From contig JADZEX010000077.1 of the NCBI GenBank assembly GCA_020850355.1, forward strand, positions 1 to 64,000: a DNA stretch of 64,000 bases. The letters are read 5' to 3'. Position numbers and translations under genes: made by a program. The stretch's first letter is position 1. Every line of letters starts with the position of its first letter. The notes beneath the pieces are model-generated. The model was not told where the DNA came from. It saw nothing but the letters and a program-made list of their open reading frames with translations, and searched no databases. Below are positions 5,899 through 14,843 of the stretch, piece by piece. The stretch comes from Fimbriimonadaceae bacterium. GTDB lineage: Bacteria; Armatimonadota; UBA10988.

Positions 5899-8574
5899 AT
5901 GGCGATTCGCTGGGCCGGGCTGGCGGTCAGTTTGCTACTGGGCCCGCTGGAGGCGGCGCCCCAGGCGGTGTGGCTCGGCTGCGACAGCTTCGCGGTGCCC
6001 GACCGCACGACGCTCGACCTGCGACTGGAACTGTCGGCCGGCACGGTCACCGCGGTCGAACCGTGGTTGACGTTGCCGGGCGACACTCTGCGCGCCGACG
6101 GCGCCCGCCTGCTGCTGCGGCAGTACGACCCTGTGACCGACCCCGCGCAGCGCAACAAAGTCCTGCCGCGGGAGCGAGTCACGCCGAAGGGGCTGCTCGT
6201 GACGGTCGACGCCCCGCCGGACGCCACGCTGCGGGTGATCACCGACCGTGGCACGGCGACTTGGACGCTGACCGACCTGGCCGCCGGCGGTGAGCTGGCC
6301 GCGTTGGACGGGCTCCTGTTGGCCAGCGCGGCGCCGGCGGTCGAACGGGTCAGCGGTGACGCCTTCGCCAACGACTTCCCCACGGTCGCCAGCAGCGCGA
6401 CCGGCCAGCGCGCGGTGGCCTGGGTCGGCTCCGACGACCGCGCCGACCATCTGCTGCTGTGGCGCGAGGGCCGCGGCGTGCTGGAGGTCTCCCCGGCGCC
6501 GGGCGACTACCACAAGCCGGCGCTGGCCTGGTTCGGCGACGACCTGCTGGTGGTCTGGTCGGCGCAGCAGGAGGTCGGCAACTGGGAGCTCTACGGCCGG
6601 CTGGTCCGCGGCGCGACGCCCGGGCCGCTGCTGCGCCTGACCAACCGCCCCGGCACCGACTTCGTGCCGCGGGTCGCCGGCGGCCCGGCGGGCTGCTGGC
6701 TGGTCTGGCAGGCCTGGGGCGCGGGCGGCTTCGACATCCTGGCCGCCCCATTGACCGCCGCCGGACTGGGCGAGGTGCGCACGGTCACGGCCGATCCCAG
6801 CAACGACTGGGACCCGTCCCCCGCGGTGGCGCCCGACGGCACGCTGTGGGTCGCCTGGGACACCTATCGCCACGGCAGCTACGACATCTACGCGCGCCGC
6901 GTGGGGCCGGGTCCGCCCGGTCCAGAAGTGCCGCTGGCTGCCGGCCCGAACTACGAGGCTCATGCGGCGGCGGCCGTCACCGTCGACGGCACCTTGTGGG
7001 TGGCGTACGACGATGGTGGCCCCGACTGGGCCCTCGGCCGCGGCCGCGCTCTGCACGGCACCCGGCAGCTCGGACTGGTCGGCCTGCGCGGCGCCACGCG
7101 CCTGGCGGCACCGGGGTTGTTGCCCGCCATCCCGCCGCGGCTCCGCCCGCTCTGCGAACTGCCGGCCCTGGCGGTCGGCCAGCGCGGCGAGCTGCAGTTG
7201 CTCTTCCGGCACGTCACGGTGCTCAACCAGCAGCCGCCCAACGGGCCACAGCTCAGCCAGAGCCGCGGGATCTGGAACGTCTACCGGATGGCCAGCACGG
7301 CGACCGGCTGGACCACCGCCACCCCGCTGGCGCGCAGTGGCGGCCGGCAGGACATGCGGCTGGAAGTGGCCGCCGGCGGTCACCCAGCCATCGCCTTCGC
7401 CGCCGACGACCGCGAGCGACAGCGCAGCGAGATGTTCGTGGCGCACCAGGTGCAGGTCGCCCGGCTGACCTCACCCACGGCCGCTGGCCCGCCGCGGGGC
7501 GAACCGTTGCCGCCGCTCGACCCGGCCACCCTCGCCCGCGACGCTGCCCGGCCAGCGGCCGCCGCCTGGCGGGTGGGCGACCAGGAGTACCGCCTGCTGC
7601 TGGGCGATACGCATCGCCACACCGACCTTAGCCGTTGCGGGATGTGTCAGGACGGCTCGCTGCTGGACACCTACCGCTACGCCCTGGACGCCGCCCGGCT
7701 CGACTTCCTGGCGATCAGCGACCACGACCAGGACATCCTGCGGCACCGCTACGACCGCCAGGCACGCCCCTTCGACACTTATGCCTGGTGGCGCAGCCAG
7801 AAGTTCGCCGACCTGCTCAACCAGAGCCCGGCCTTCACGGCGGTCTTCGGCTACGAACACGGCGGCTCGACCCAGGCTCGCGGCGGCCACAAGAACGTGC
7901 TCTACGACGTCCGCGGCCGGCCGTGCCTCGAGGACGACGCCCCAGCAGCGCTGTTCAAGGCGCTCGGCGACTTCAACGCCCTGGCGATTCCGCACCAGCT
8001 CGCCGACGGCGCCTCGGCCACCGACTGGGCGGCCTACGACCCGCAGTGGGAGCCGGTCGCGGAGGTCTTCCAGGCGCGCGGCAACTACGAGCACGCCGCC
8101 GCGCCGCGCCAGCCGCAGGTCCGCCGCGAGGGGTTCTTCTACCAGGACGCCCTGCGCCAGGGCAAACGCGTTGGGGTGATTGCCTCCAGTGACCACGGCC
8201 TGACCTCCAACGCCTACGCCGGGGTCTGGGTCCGGGAGCCGACCCGCACGGGCGTTTTGGAGGGCCTCCGAGCGCGCCGCACCTTCGGCGCCACCGCTCG
8301 CCTGCGGCTGGAGTTCGCGGCCGGCGACCAGCCCGCCGGGGTGATCGCCAGGGGGCTGCCGCCGCGCTTCACTTGCCGCGTGGTCTCGCCGCAGCCGCTC
8401 GCCAGCGTCGACCTGATCGCCGCCGGCGAGGTCGTCTACAGCACCGCCCCCGCCAGCGACCGAGCCGAGTTCACCTGGGCCGACCAGCGCCCACAGCCCG
8501 CCGCCTGGTACTACCTTCGCGCCGCCACCACCGCCGGCGAGCTGGCCTGGTCGTCACCGATCTGGATGCAGTGA
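5899..8574 (+). CDS. secreted beta-propeller protein with C-terminal PHP/DUF3604-type phosphoesterase domain
   Basis: 891 residues from the ATG of MAIRWAGLAVSLLLG, a Sec signal peptide ending near LEAAPQA. About residues 140-450 contain repeated blades with YDIYARRV, WELYGRLV and WDPSPAVAPDG motifs typical of TolB-like propellers. From about 560 a PHP-like metal-dependent domain appears: LLLGDTHRHTDLS, AISDHDQ, FGYEHGG, AIPHQLADG and ASSDHGL supply the His/Asp ligands. Such proteins are thought to hydrolyse phosphoesters, but the substrate is unknown. An in-frame upstream extension is unlikely since it would bury the signal peptide. Its stop lies against the start of the GNAT reading frame. 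Confidence 0.78.
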   Translation: MAIRWAGLAVSLLLGPLEAAPQAVWLGCDSFAVPDRTTLDLRLELSAGTVTAVEPWLTLPGDTLRADGARLLLRQYDPVTDPAQRNKVLPRERVTPKGLLVTVDAPPDATLRVITDRGTATWTLTDLAAGGELAALDGLLLASAAPAVERVSGDAFANDFPTVASSATGQRAVAWVGSDDRADHLLLWREGRGVLEVSPAPGDYHKPALAWFGDDLLVVWSAQQEVGNWELYGRLVRGATPGPLLRLTNRPGTDFVPRVAGGPAGCWLVWQAWGAGGFDILAAPLTAAGLGEVRTVTADPSNDWDPSPAVAPDGTLWVAWDTYRHGSYDIYARRVGPGPPGPEVPLAAGPNYEAHAAAAVTVDGTLWVAYDDGGPDWALGRGRALHGTRQLGLVGLRGATRLAAPGLLPAIPPRLRPLCELPALAVGQRGELQLLFRHVTVLNQQPPNGPQLSQSRGIWNVYRMASTATGWTTATPLARSGGRQDMRLEVAAGGHPAIAFAADDRERQRSEMFVAHQVQVARLTSPTAAGPPRGEPLPPLDPATLARDAARPAAAAWRVGDQEYRLLLGDTHRHTDLSRCGMCQDGSLLDTYRYALDAARLDFLAISDHDQDILRHRYDRQARPFDTYAWWRSQKFADLLNQSPAFTAVFGYEHGGSTQARGGHKNVLYDVRGRPCLEDDAPAALFKALGDFNALAIPHQLADGASATDWAAYDPQWEPVAEVFQARGNYEHAAAPRQPQVRREGFFYQDALRQGKRVGVIASSDHGLTSNAYAGVWVREPTRTGVLEGLRARRTFGATARLRLEFAAGDQPAGVIARGLPPRFTCRVVSPQPLASVDLIAAGEVVYSTAPASDRAEFTWADQRPQPAAWYYLRAATTAGELAWSSPIWMQ

Positions 8575-8575
8575 C

Positions 8576-8968
8576 CTGGCGGGCGTCTATCGCAGCGACC
8601 TCGCCGAGCTCGATGCGAAGCATCTGATCGGCTTCTGCGAAGGCTGGCGCCGGCCGCTCACACCCGACCAGCACCTCACCGTGCTGCGGGGCAGCCGTCA
8701 CGTCGTGCTGGCCCGCGAAGGGGCCGCGGGGCCGCTGGTCGGCTTCATCACCGCCCTCGGCGACGGCTGTCAGGCGGCCTTCATGCCGCTCTTGGCGGTC
8801 CTCCCAGCCTGGCGCGGCCAGGGCCTCGGCACCGCACTCCTGCAGCGGATGCTCGCCCTGCTGGCCGCCTACCCCTGCATCGACCTGACCTGCGACCCGG
8901 CGCTGCAGCCGTTCTACGTGCGCTGCGGGCTCCGGCGGTCGGTGGGGATGGTGGTCCGACGGTACTGA
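8576..8968 (+). CDS. GNAT family N-acetyltransferase, unusual start
   Basis: The C-terminal part shows GNAT motif A (PAWRGQGLGTALLQRML) and the family end DPALQPFYVRCGL. The only standard start (GTG 8681) would give 95 residues and omit a well-formed N-terminus, LIGFCEGWRRPLTPDQHL, that fits the first strand and helices of this GNAT subfamily. That part is open in frame back to the end of the PHP gene but contains no ATG, GTG or TTG, so translation may begin at CTG 8576 or through coupling with the upstream stop. Predicted role: transfer of acetyl from acetyl-CoA to an unknown amine. Start position is uncertain; function class is firm. Confidence 0.65.
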   Translation: MAGVYRSDLAELDAKHLIGFCEGWRRPLTPDQHLTVLRGSRHVVLAREGAAGPLVGFITALGDGCQAAFMPLLAVLPAWRGQGLGTALLQRMLALLAAYPCIDLTCDPALQPFYVRCGLRRSVGMVVRRY

Positions 8969-8998
8969 GCGCGTGGACCGGCGCGGCGCACGGTGTAG

Positions 8999-9004
8999 TA
9001 CAAT
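8999..9004 (+). promoter_or_regulatory. -10 box TACAAT just before methyltransferase 2
   Basis: TACAAT ends seven bases before the ATG at 9011. If used, transcription would start at or next to the start codon and give a leaderless message. A weak -35 (TGGACC, 19-base spacer) lies upstream. There is no ribosome site before the ATG, which agrees with a leaderless start. Confidence 0.35.
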
Positions 9005-9010
9005 CCGCCC

Positions 9011-10738
9011 ATGCAAGCGAATGCGCTCTACTTCGGCGACTGCCTGCCGGTGCTGCGCGGGTTCCCCGACGCCTGCATCGACCTGGTCTACCTCGACCCG
9101 CCGTTCAACTCCAAGCGCGACTACAACATGGTCTTCGCCGGCCAGGCCAGCGCCGACGACACCGCCCAGGTCAAGGCCTTCGAGGACACCTGGTCGTTCG
9201 AGGGCGCCGAGGCCGACTTCAACTACGTTGTCACCCACCACGACCGCCTCAGCCGGATCCTCGAAGCCCTCAAGCTGGCTTACAGCGACGACCGGGCGAT
9301 GCTCAACACGGTCGGCTACCTCGCCGTCATGGCGGCCCGCCTGATCGAGCTGCGGCGGGTCCTGAAGACGACCGGCAGCCTCTACCTGCATTGTGATCCA
9401 ACCGCCAGCCACTATCTCAAGATGGTGCTGGACGCCACCTTTGGACCAGCGCGGTTCCTCAATGAGCTGATCTGGCAGCGCACCCATGCTCACGGCGGCG
9501 CGCGGCGGTACGGGCCGGTGCACGATGTGCTGCTGCTATACGGCTGTAGCGACTCACACTGCTGGACGGATCCCCGTTTACCGCATCGGGAGCCGTACCT
9601 GGAACGGCACTTCCGAAGTGTCGACGCGGCATCCGGCCGACGGTTCCAGGCGATCACGCTGACTGGCTCCGGCGTGCGGCACGGCGACTCCGGGCAGCCC
9701 TGGCGAGGGGTCGACCCGACCTCGGTGGGACGCCACTGGGCGGTGCCGCGGGCCGTCCTGAGCCGCCACGGCCTGGCTGGCAGAAGTCCGCAAGAGGCCC
9801 TCGACGCCCTGGACGCCGCGGGACTGGTCCACTGGCCCGAGAAGGCCGGCGGCGTGCCTCGGCTGAAGCACTACGCCGACGAACTCGACGGGGCCAGCGT
9901 GCAGGACGTCTGGAGCGACATCAACCCGATCTCGGCGCACGCTGCCGAACGCCTCGGCTACCCCACCCAGAAGCCCCTGGCGCTGCTCGAACGGATCATC
10001 GCCGCCAGCAGCAACCCTGGGGACGTGGTGCTTGACCCGTTTTGCGGCTGCGGGACGGCCGTGGTGGCATCGCAGAAGCTGGGCCGGCAGTGGGTCGGCA
10101 TCGACATCACCAGCCTGGCGACCAGCACCATCCGCAAGCGGCTGATCGAGAGCTTCCCGGAGGCCTTCCCGACGCCGGCGAGCATCCCGGTGGTGGGCTT
10201 CCCGGTGGACGTCGCCGGGGCGAAGGAGCTGGCCGGCGTTGGGCGTGAGCTGCCGCCGAAGGAAGCGCTGGCGACGCGGCACAACTTCCAGAACTGGATC
10301 CTCTCTCTGCTGCCGGAGGCCCGACCGAAGGGTGCGGCGCCGAAGAAGGGCGCCGACCAGGGCATCGACGGCCTGTGGCTATGGCAGGACCTGGACGGGG
10401 CGACGCAACGCGGGCTGATCTCGGTCAAGAGCGGCCACGTCAACGCCAGCCACGTGCGCGACCTGGTCGGCACGATGCAGCGCGAGAGCGCCGCGATGGG
10501 GCTGCTGGTGACGCTGGAGCCGCCGTCGAAGGCGATGCTCTCCGAAGCCGCGGTGGCGGGCCGTTACGAACTGGCCCAGGCGAGGGCAAGCTACCCGCGG
10601 GTGCAGGTGGTAACGGTCGAGGAGCTGCTGGCCGGCCGGCTGCCCGAGACGCCGTCCACCAGCCGCCTGCGGGCCTTCAAGCAGGCCGTCGCGGTCGACG
10701 CCGATCTCGGCCGGCAAGGCCGGCTGTTCCCTGACTGA
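9011..10738 (+). CDS. site-specific DNA methyltransferase fused to an endonuclease-like domain (paralogue 2)
   Basis: 575 residues. The same architecture as the gene at 3256: YLDPPFNSKRDYN near residues 29-41, DPFCGCGTAV near 342-351, and a C-terminal domain with KKGADQGIDG, ISVKSGHVN and VTVEELLAGRLP. The flanks are close to its paralogue, including shared GYPTQKPLALL and SLYLHCDPTA blocks, while the part between is about 80 residues longer and different in sequence, as expected when target-recognition regions diverge or are swapped. As in the paralogue, Ser stands two residues before the nuclease-core Lys. It converges on the sulfatase gene, with 21 bases between. Confidence 0.85.
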   Translation: MQANALYFGDCLPVLRGFPDACIDLVYLDPPFNSKRDYNMVFAGQASADDTAQVKAFEDTWSFEGAEADFNYVVTHHDRLSRILEALKLAYSDDRAMLNTVGYLAVMAARLIELRRVLKTTGSLYLHCDPTASHYLKMVLDATFGPARFLNELIWQRTHAHGGARRYGPVHDVLLLYGCSDSHCWTDPRLPHREPYLERHFRSVDAASGRRFQAITLTGSGVRHGDSGQPWRGVDPTSVGRHWAVPRAVLSRHGLAGRSPQEALDALDAAGLVHWPEKAGGVPRLKHYADELDGASVQDVWSDINPISAHAAERLGYPTQKPLALLERIIAASSNPGDVVLDPFCGCGTAVVASQKLGRQWVGIDITSLATSTIRKRLIESFPEAFPTPASIPVVGFPVDVAGAKELAGVGRELPPKEALATRHNFQNWILSLLPEARPKGAAPKKGADQGIDGLWLWQDLDGATQRGLISVKSGHVNASHVRDLVGTMQRESAAMGLLVTLEPPSKAMLSEAAVAGRYELAQARASYPRVQVVTVEELLAGRLPETPSTSRLRAFKQAVAVDADLGRQGRLFPD

Positions 10739-10759
10739 GCTGCGCGGTGGGCCGCCCGC

Positions 10760-12259
10760 TCAGGGCTCCATCCGCACCGCCACGTCATTCGCCTGGGCCG
10801 GGCCCGGCGTGCTGCGACCAGCGGCGATCTGGGCGGCCAGCAGCTCCCGCAACCGCGCCACCACCGCGGGCTGCGCCGCCGCCAGGTTGGTGCGCTCGCC
10901 CGGGTCGGCGATCATGTCGTAGAGCTGCGTGCCCGGCAGGCCCTGCTCCCGAGCGGCCTTGTCGCGGGGGGCGCTCCAGCCACCCGAGCCGGGACACAGG
11001 ATCAGCTTCCAGCGTTCGTCGCGAATCGCGAAGCGACCGTCGATGCTGTGGTGGACAACGGTCTGGCGCACCGCCTGATCGGCGCCCCGCAGCAACGGCA
11101 GGAAGCTAACGCTGTCCTCGGCAGCCGTTGCCGGCAGCGGCTCGCCGACCAGCTCGGCGCAGGTGGCCAGCAAATCGAACAGACCGACCAGCCGGTGGCA
11201 GAAGCGTCCTGCCGGGGTGACGCCGGGCCAGCGCGTCAGCAACGGGATGCGGTGCCCGCCGTCCCAGATGTCGGCCTTGTAGCCGCGGTAGATGGCGCTC
11301 GGGTAGTGCCCCATCTGCTCCAGCGCGGCGGTGTCGGCCATCGGCGAGCAGCCGTTGTCGCTGGTGAACAGCACCAACGTGTCGTCGGCCAGGCCGTGCT
11401 CGTCAAGGGCGGCGAGCACCGCCCCGACGGCGGCGTCGGTCTGCATCACGAAGTCGGCGTAGGCGTTCAGCCCGCTGCGGCCCTGCCACTCGGCGGTCGG
11501 CAGAATCGGCGTGTGCGGCGAGTTCAGCGGCAGGTACAAGAAGAACGGCTGCGGACCACGGTGCTGCCCGAGGTAGCGCACCGCGCGCTGCGTGATCGTC
11601 GGCAGCACGTCGATCGCTTCGAAGCTCGCCGCTGCTGGTCCCTCGCGGATCCACTTCTTGGTGGTCGTCGGCAAGTCGCGACAGCGGTCGCCCTCGATCC
11701 AGACGTAGGGCGGCATGTCCAGCGAAGCGCTGATGCCGTAGTACTCGTCAAACCCCAGATCGCACGGCCCCCCGGTGATCCGCGCGCCGTAGTCGATGGT
11801 CTGGAGGTCGCCCGAGTCGACCTGCCGGTGACCCGCCCGCGGCTGCCAGCCGAGGCCGAGATGCCACTTGCCGAAACAGGCCGTGTGGTAGCCCTGCCGC
11901 CGCAGCAGCGCGGGCACGGTCAGCCGGTCGGGCGCAATCAGCGGGGCGTCGGCGCCGTACAGCACGCCGTGCTGCAGCCGGGTGCGCCAGCAGTAACGGC
12001 CGGTCAGTAGCCCATAGCGGCTGGGCGTGCAGACAGCCGACCCGCTGTGGGCGTCGGTGAAGCTGAGCCCCTCGCGCACCAGCCGGTCACAGTGCGGCGT
12101 GGCGATTCGGCCGCGGGTCGGGTTGAGCGCGCTGATGTCGCCGAAGCCCAGGTCGTCGCACAGGATCACCACGATGTTCGGACGTCTTCGCGGCGCAGCC
12201 CCAGCGGTCAGGGCGGTCGCGGCCAGGGCAGAGGTGTGCATGAAGTGTCGCCTCGTCAT
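10760..12259 (-). CDS. secreted sulfatase (arylsulfatase type)
   Basis: 499 residues from the ATG giving MTRRHFMHTSALAAT, a twin-Arg-like signal; a longer open frame upstream is Arg-rich and overlaps the neighbour, so I rejected it. The formylglycine motif CTPSR starts at Cys77, preceded by the metal-binding VILCDDLGFGD and followed by GKWHLGLGW and FTSDNGC, as in alkaline-phosphatase-superfamily sulfatases. It should hydrolyse sulfate esters of a polysaccharide or other secreted substrate after Cys77 conversion. The start overlaps the stop of the beta-helix gene by four bases, so both belong to one operon. Confidence 0.9.
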   Translation of the reverse strand: MTRRHFMHTSALAATALTAGAAPRRRPNIVVILCDDLGFGDISALNPTRGRIATPHCDRLVREGLSFTDAHSGSAVCTPSRYGLLTGRYCWRTRLQHGVLYGADAPLIAPDRLTVPALLRRQGYHTACFGKWHLGLGWQPRAGHRQVDSGDLQTIDYGARITGGPCDLGFDEYYGISASLDMPPYVWIEGDRCRDLPTTTKKWIREGPAAASFEAIDVLPTITQRAVRYLGQHRGPQPFFLYLPLNSPHTPILPTAEWQGRSGLNAYADFVMQTDAAVGAVLAALDEHGLADDTLVLFTSDNGCSPMADTAALEQMGHYPSAIYRGYKADIWDGGHRIPLLTRWPGVTPAGRFCHRLVGLFDLLATCAELVGEPLPATAAEDSVSFLPLLRGADQAVRQTVVHHSIDGRFAIRDERWKLILCPGSGGWSAPRDKAAREQGLPGTQLYDMIADPGERTNLAAAQPAVVARLRELLAAQIAAGRSTPGPAQANDVAVRMEP

Positions 12260-14787
12260 CGCTCGGCTGGCTCGGGTTGCGGGCCAATCAGCTCGACCGG
12301 AATCCGTTCGAAGCCCAGCTTCCAGGCCGGCGAATCGGGCGCCAGGGTGTAGTCGTCGTGGGCCGGATCGACGAACTTCGGATCGGCGATCAGGCTCCCG
12401 GCGTCCTGGCCGGCCGCCAGCCACTCGGCCCAGGTCCCGACGTAGGTCAGTTTGCGCTCGACCAGACGGGGGTCGCCGCCGATCAGCCAGTAGAGGTTCT
12501 GCTCCGCCCGCAGCATGTTCGGCTGGTTGCGATAGCCGTAGACCAGATCGGCCTCGGGCCGGCTGTAGACGATGATGTTGCGGCGGAGCAGGTTGTCCCG
12601 GCAGTAGTCGTCGCGCGGTTGCATGCGGACCTGGTGGTGGTAGCCCTCGACCAGGATGTTGTTCTCGACCCGGACATTCTGGCCGCCGTGGATGCAGACC
12701 CCGCCGAGCTGTGTGCGGGCGATGATGTTGCCGTAGATCAGCGTGCCGCTGCTGTAGTCGTCCATGTAGACGCCCCAGGTGAAGTGCGGCGTGTGGATCT
12801 GGCCGTCGGCGTCGGTCATCAGGCCGACCACGTCGAGAATCCGGTTGAACCGGATGATGTTCCCGCTGTCGCGGTGCTCATAGCCGAGGGTCTCAATGGC
12901 GCCGGTGTCGTTGGTCTCCAGGTTGCTCCGCTGCAGGTCGTTGTACTCAATCACATTGCGGTGGCTCAGCCGGTCCTCGCCCTGGCTCTTGAACGAGATC
13001 GCGTAGCGCGGCACGTCGGTGATCCGGTTGTGGGCCACCAGGCAGTCGCTGGCATGTGTTGCGTAGACCCCCGCCACATGCTTGTAGCGGCGCCCCAGCC
13101 GTTGCATCGTGTTGTGGGTGATCTGGCAAGGGTGCGGCTGCACCGCCGTGCCGCCCTGCAGGTGGACCCCACCCATGCCCAGGTCGTGGAAGGTGCTGCG
13201 GGTGACTGCGACTTCGTGGCTGCGCTCGGTCAGCTTGACGCCGTAGCCGCCGCACCAGCGGAAGGTGCAGCCCCGGATCCGACAGTGCCGCGCGCCCGCC
13301 AGGCGAATCGCGCCGTCGGTCGGGGTGTAGTAGTCGCGGGTCAGGTTGTAGCTGGTGTCGGTGCAGGTCAGCCCGCGCAGCTCGATGTGCTCGGCCCAGC
13401 GCTCCTGGGCGGCGTCGCCCCGCAGCTCAATCAGGTGGTCCAAGAGCGGCGCCACCACCGGCACGTTCGGGAACGGCTCGTCGCCAGGGATGTAGAGCAG
13501 TTCGCCAGCCGCCCGGTCCCAGAACCACTCGCGCGGCGCGTCCAGCAGCTCGCGGGCGTTCTCGACGAAGTAGCGATTACCCGGCCGGACGTCCTGCGCG
13601 GCGCCGCCCTCGGTGAACACAATCCGGCGTTTGTCCGGGTCGATGCTCGCGATCGGCACGATGGCATTGACCCAGCCCCAGGCGATGAAGACATGGACCT
13701 CGGCCCCCCGCGGGTCGGCGATGGCCGGCAGCGCCTCGGGGGCGTAGGTGAGGTGCGTGCGTTGTCCCGGCGGGGTTACCTTCGGGACGTTCAGCTCGGC
13801 GCCTTCCTGTCGGTCGCAGGCCTCGCACTGCACCAACAGCAGGTGCCCGCCGGCCGGCAGCTTGACATCGGCCGCGCCCCACCATTGCACCGCGCCGACG
13901 GCCTGGTTGGGGTCCCAGCCGGCGTCGCTGCACAGCGCGAAGGCATCCAGGTTGAGCCCGCCGCCCTGGACGTTGCGCCAGGTCAGCCGTTGGCGACCGG
14001 CCGGCAGCTCCAGCGTCGCCGCGCGGGCCCACTGGAAGGTGCTCCAGCCCCCGGTGTCCGGCAGATTCTGCAACGGCACGCCCGGCGCATCGTTCACCGC
14101 CAGGGTGCTCGCGCCGCTCATGTCGGGCTTCTGGTAGGCCGCCATGTGGTGCGCGTAACGCAGCCAGACCGTGTAGTTGCCGGCCGCCGGCACGTCGACC
14201 GTCCAGCCCAACAACGTGCCGACGTTCTGGGTGTTCTGCACCCCTTGGTTCAGCGCCCCCCGCTCCCACGGCTCGCCGCCAAACTGCGCGCAGGCCCAGC
14301 CGCCGGTGATCGGCTGCGCCGGATCCGCATTGGGGTGGCGCGCACGGTCGGCCCAGCGGTCGCCCACCCGCAGCAGCTTGAAGTCGAGCTGGCCCGCCGC
14401 GGCCTCCGGCAGCTTGGCAACCCACAGGTTGCCCCGCCGCGTCCAGCCGCTGATCGGCCGGCCGCCGCTTAGGATCACCTCGCCGCCCTCACCGGCCCGC
14501 CAGACCGCCGGGGCGCCGTCGCGTCCGGAATCCTCCGGCCCGAGCACCAGCGGCGCGCTCAGGTGGTAGGTCCCCGGCGCCAGCACCACCTCGACGCCGC
14601 CGCCCGCCGCCAGCGCTGGCCGCGCCAGCGCCTGCGCCCGGGGCAGCGTCGCGACGGGTCCGTCGGGTGCGGTCAACGCGGCGCGCCGGCCGCTCCAGGC
14701 ATCGTTCCCGCCCGGCGCCACATGCACCGTCACGGGCGGCGCGGCCAGCAGCGCGGTGCTCAGCAACCAGGGTAACTCGACCAACAT
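12256..14787 (-). CDS. secreted right-handed parallel beta-helix protein
   Basis: 843 residues starting at MLVELPWLLSTALLAAPPV, a signal peptide, with GGGAG-like site seven bases before the ATG. The mature start TVHVAPGGNDAWSG is the usual opening of DUF1565/pectate-lyase-like beta-helix proteins. The middle includes a carbohydrate-binding-like insert (about 190-330). The helix rungs run from about 480 to 780 with GCTFRWCGGYGV, THNTMQRLG, AHNRITDV and GNIIARTQLGG turns. Such proteins bind or cleave polysaccharides; no lyase residues can be assigned. It is followed by the sulfatase, suggesting joint action on a sulfated glycan. Confidence 0.85.
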   Translation of the reverse strand: MLVELPWLLSTALLAAPPVTVHVAPGGNDAWSGRRAALTAPDGPVATLPRAQALARPALAAGGGVEVVLAPGTYHLSAPLVLGPEDSGRDGAPAVWRAGEGGEVILSGGRPISGWTRRGNLWVAKLPEAAAGQLDFKLLRVGDRWADRARHPNADPAQPITGGWACAQFGGEPWERGALNQGVQNTQNVGTLLGWTVDVPAAGNYTVWLRYAHHMAAYQKPDMSGASTLAVNDAPGVPLQNLPDTGGWSTFQWARAATLELPAGRQRLTWRNVQGGGLNLDAFALCSDAGWDPNQAVGAVQWWGAADVKLPAGGHLLLVQCEACDRQEGAELNVPKVTPPGQRTHLTYAPEALPAIADPRGAEVHVFIAWGWVNAIVPIASIDPDKRRIVFTEGGAAQDVRPGNRYFVENARELLDAPREWFWDRAAGELLYIPGDEPFPNVPVVAPLLDHLIELRGDAAQERWAEHIELRGLTCTDTSYNLTRDYYTPTDGAIRLAGARHCRIRGCTFRWCGGYGVKLTERSHEVAVTRSTFHDLGMGGVHLQGGTAVQPHPCQITHNTMQRLGRRYKHVAGVYATHASDCLVAHNRITDVPRYAISFKSQGEDRLSHRNVIEYNDLQRSNLETNDTGAIETLGYEHRDSGNIIRFNRILDVVGLMTDADGQIHTPHFTWGVYMDDYSSGTLIYGNIIARTQLGGVCIHGGQNVRVENNILVEGYHHQVRMQPRDDYCRDNLLRRNIIVYSRPEADLVYGYRNQPNMLRAEQNLYWLIGGDPRLVERKLTYVGTWAEWLAAGQDAGSLIADPKFVDPAHDDYTLAPDSPAWKLGFERIPVELIGPQPEPAER

Positions 14788-14843
14788 GTGGCGACTCCCG
14801 TCCGCGCGGTTGTCGCCAGCAACGGCGATTCCTGCCGGCTCCC

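Noticed and set aside
12260-12424. N-terminal extension of the sulfatase
   Set aside because: The extra residues are Arg/Gly-rich, lie over the end of the beta-helix gene, and would hide the twin-Arg-like signal.
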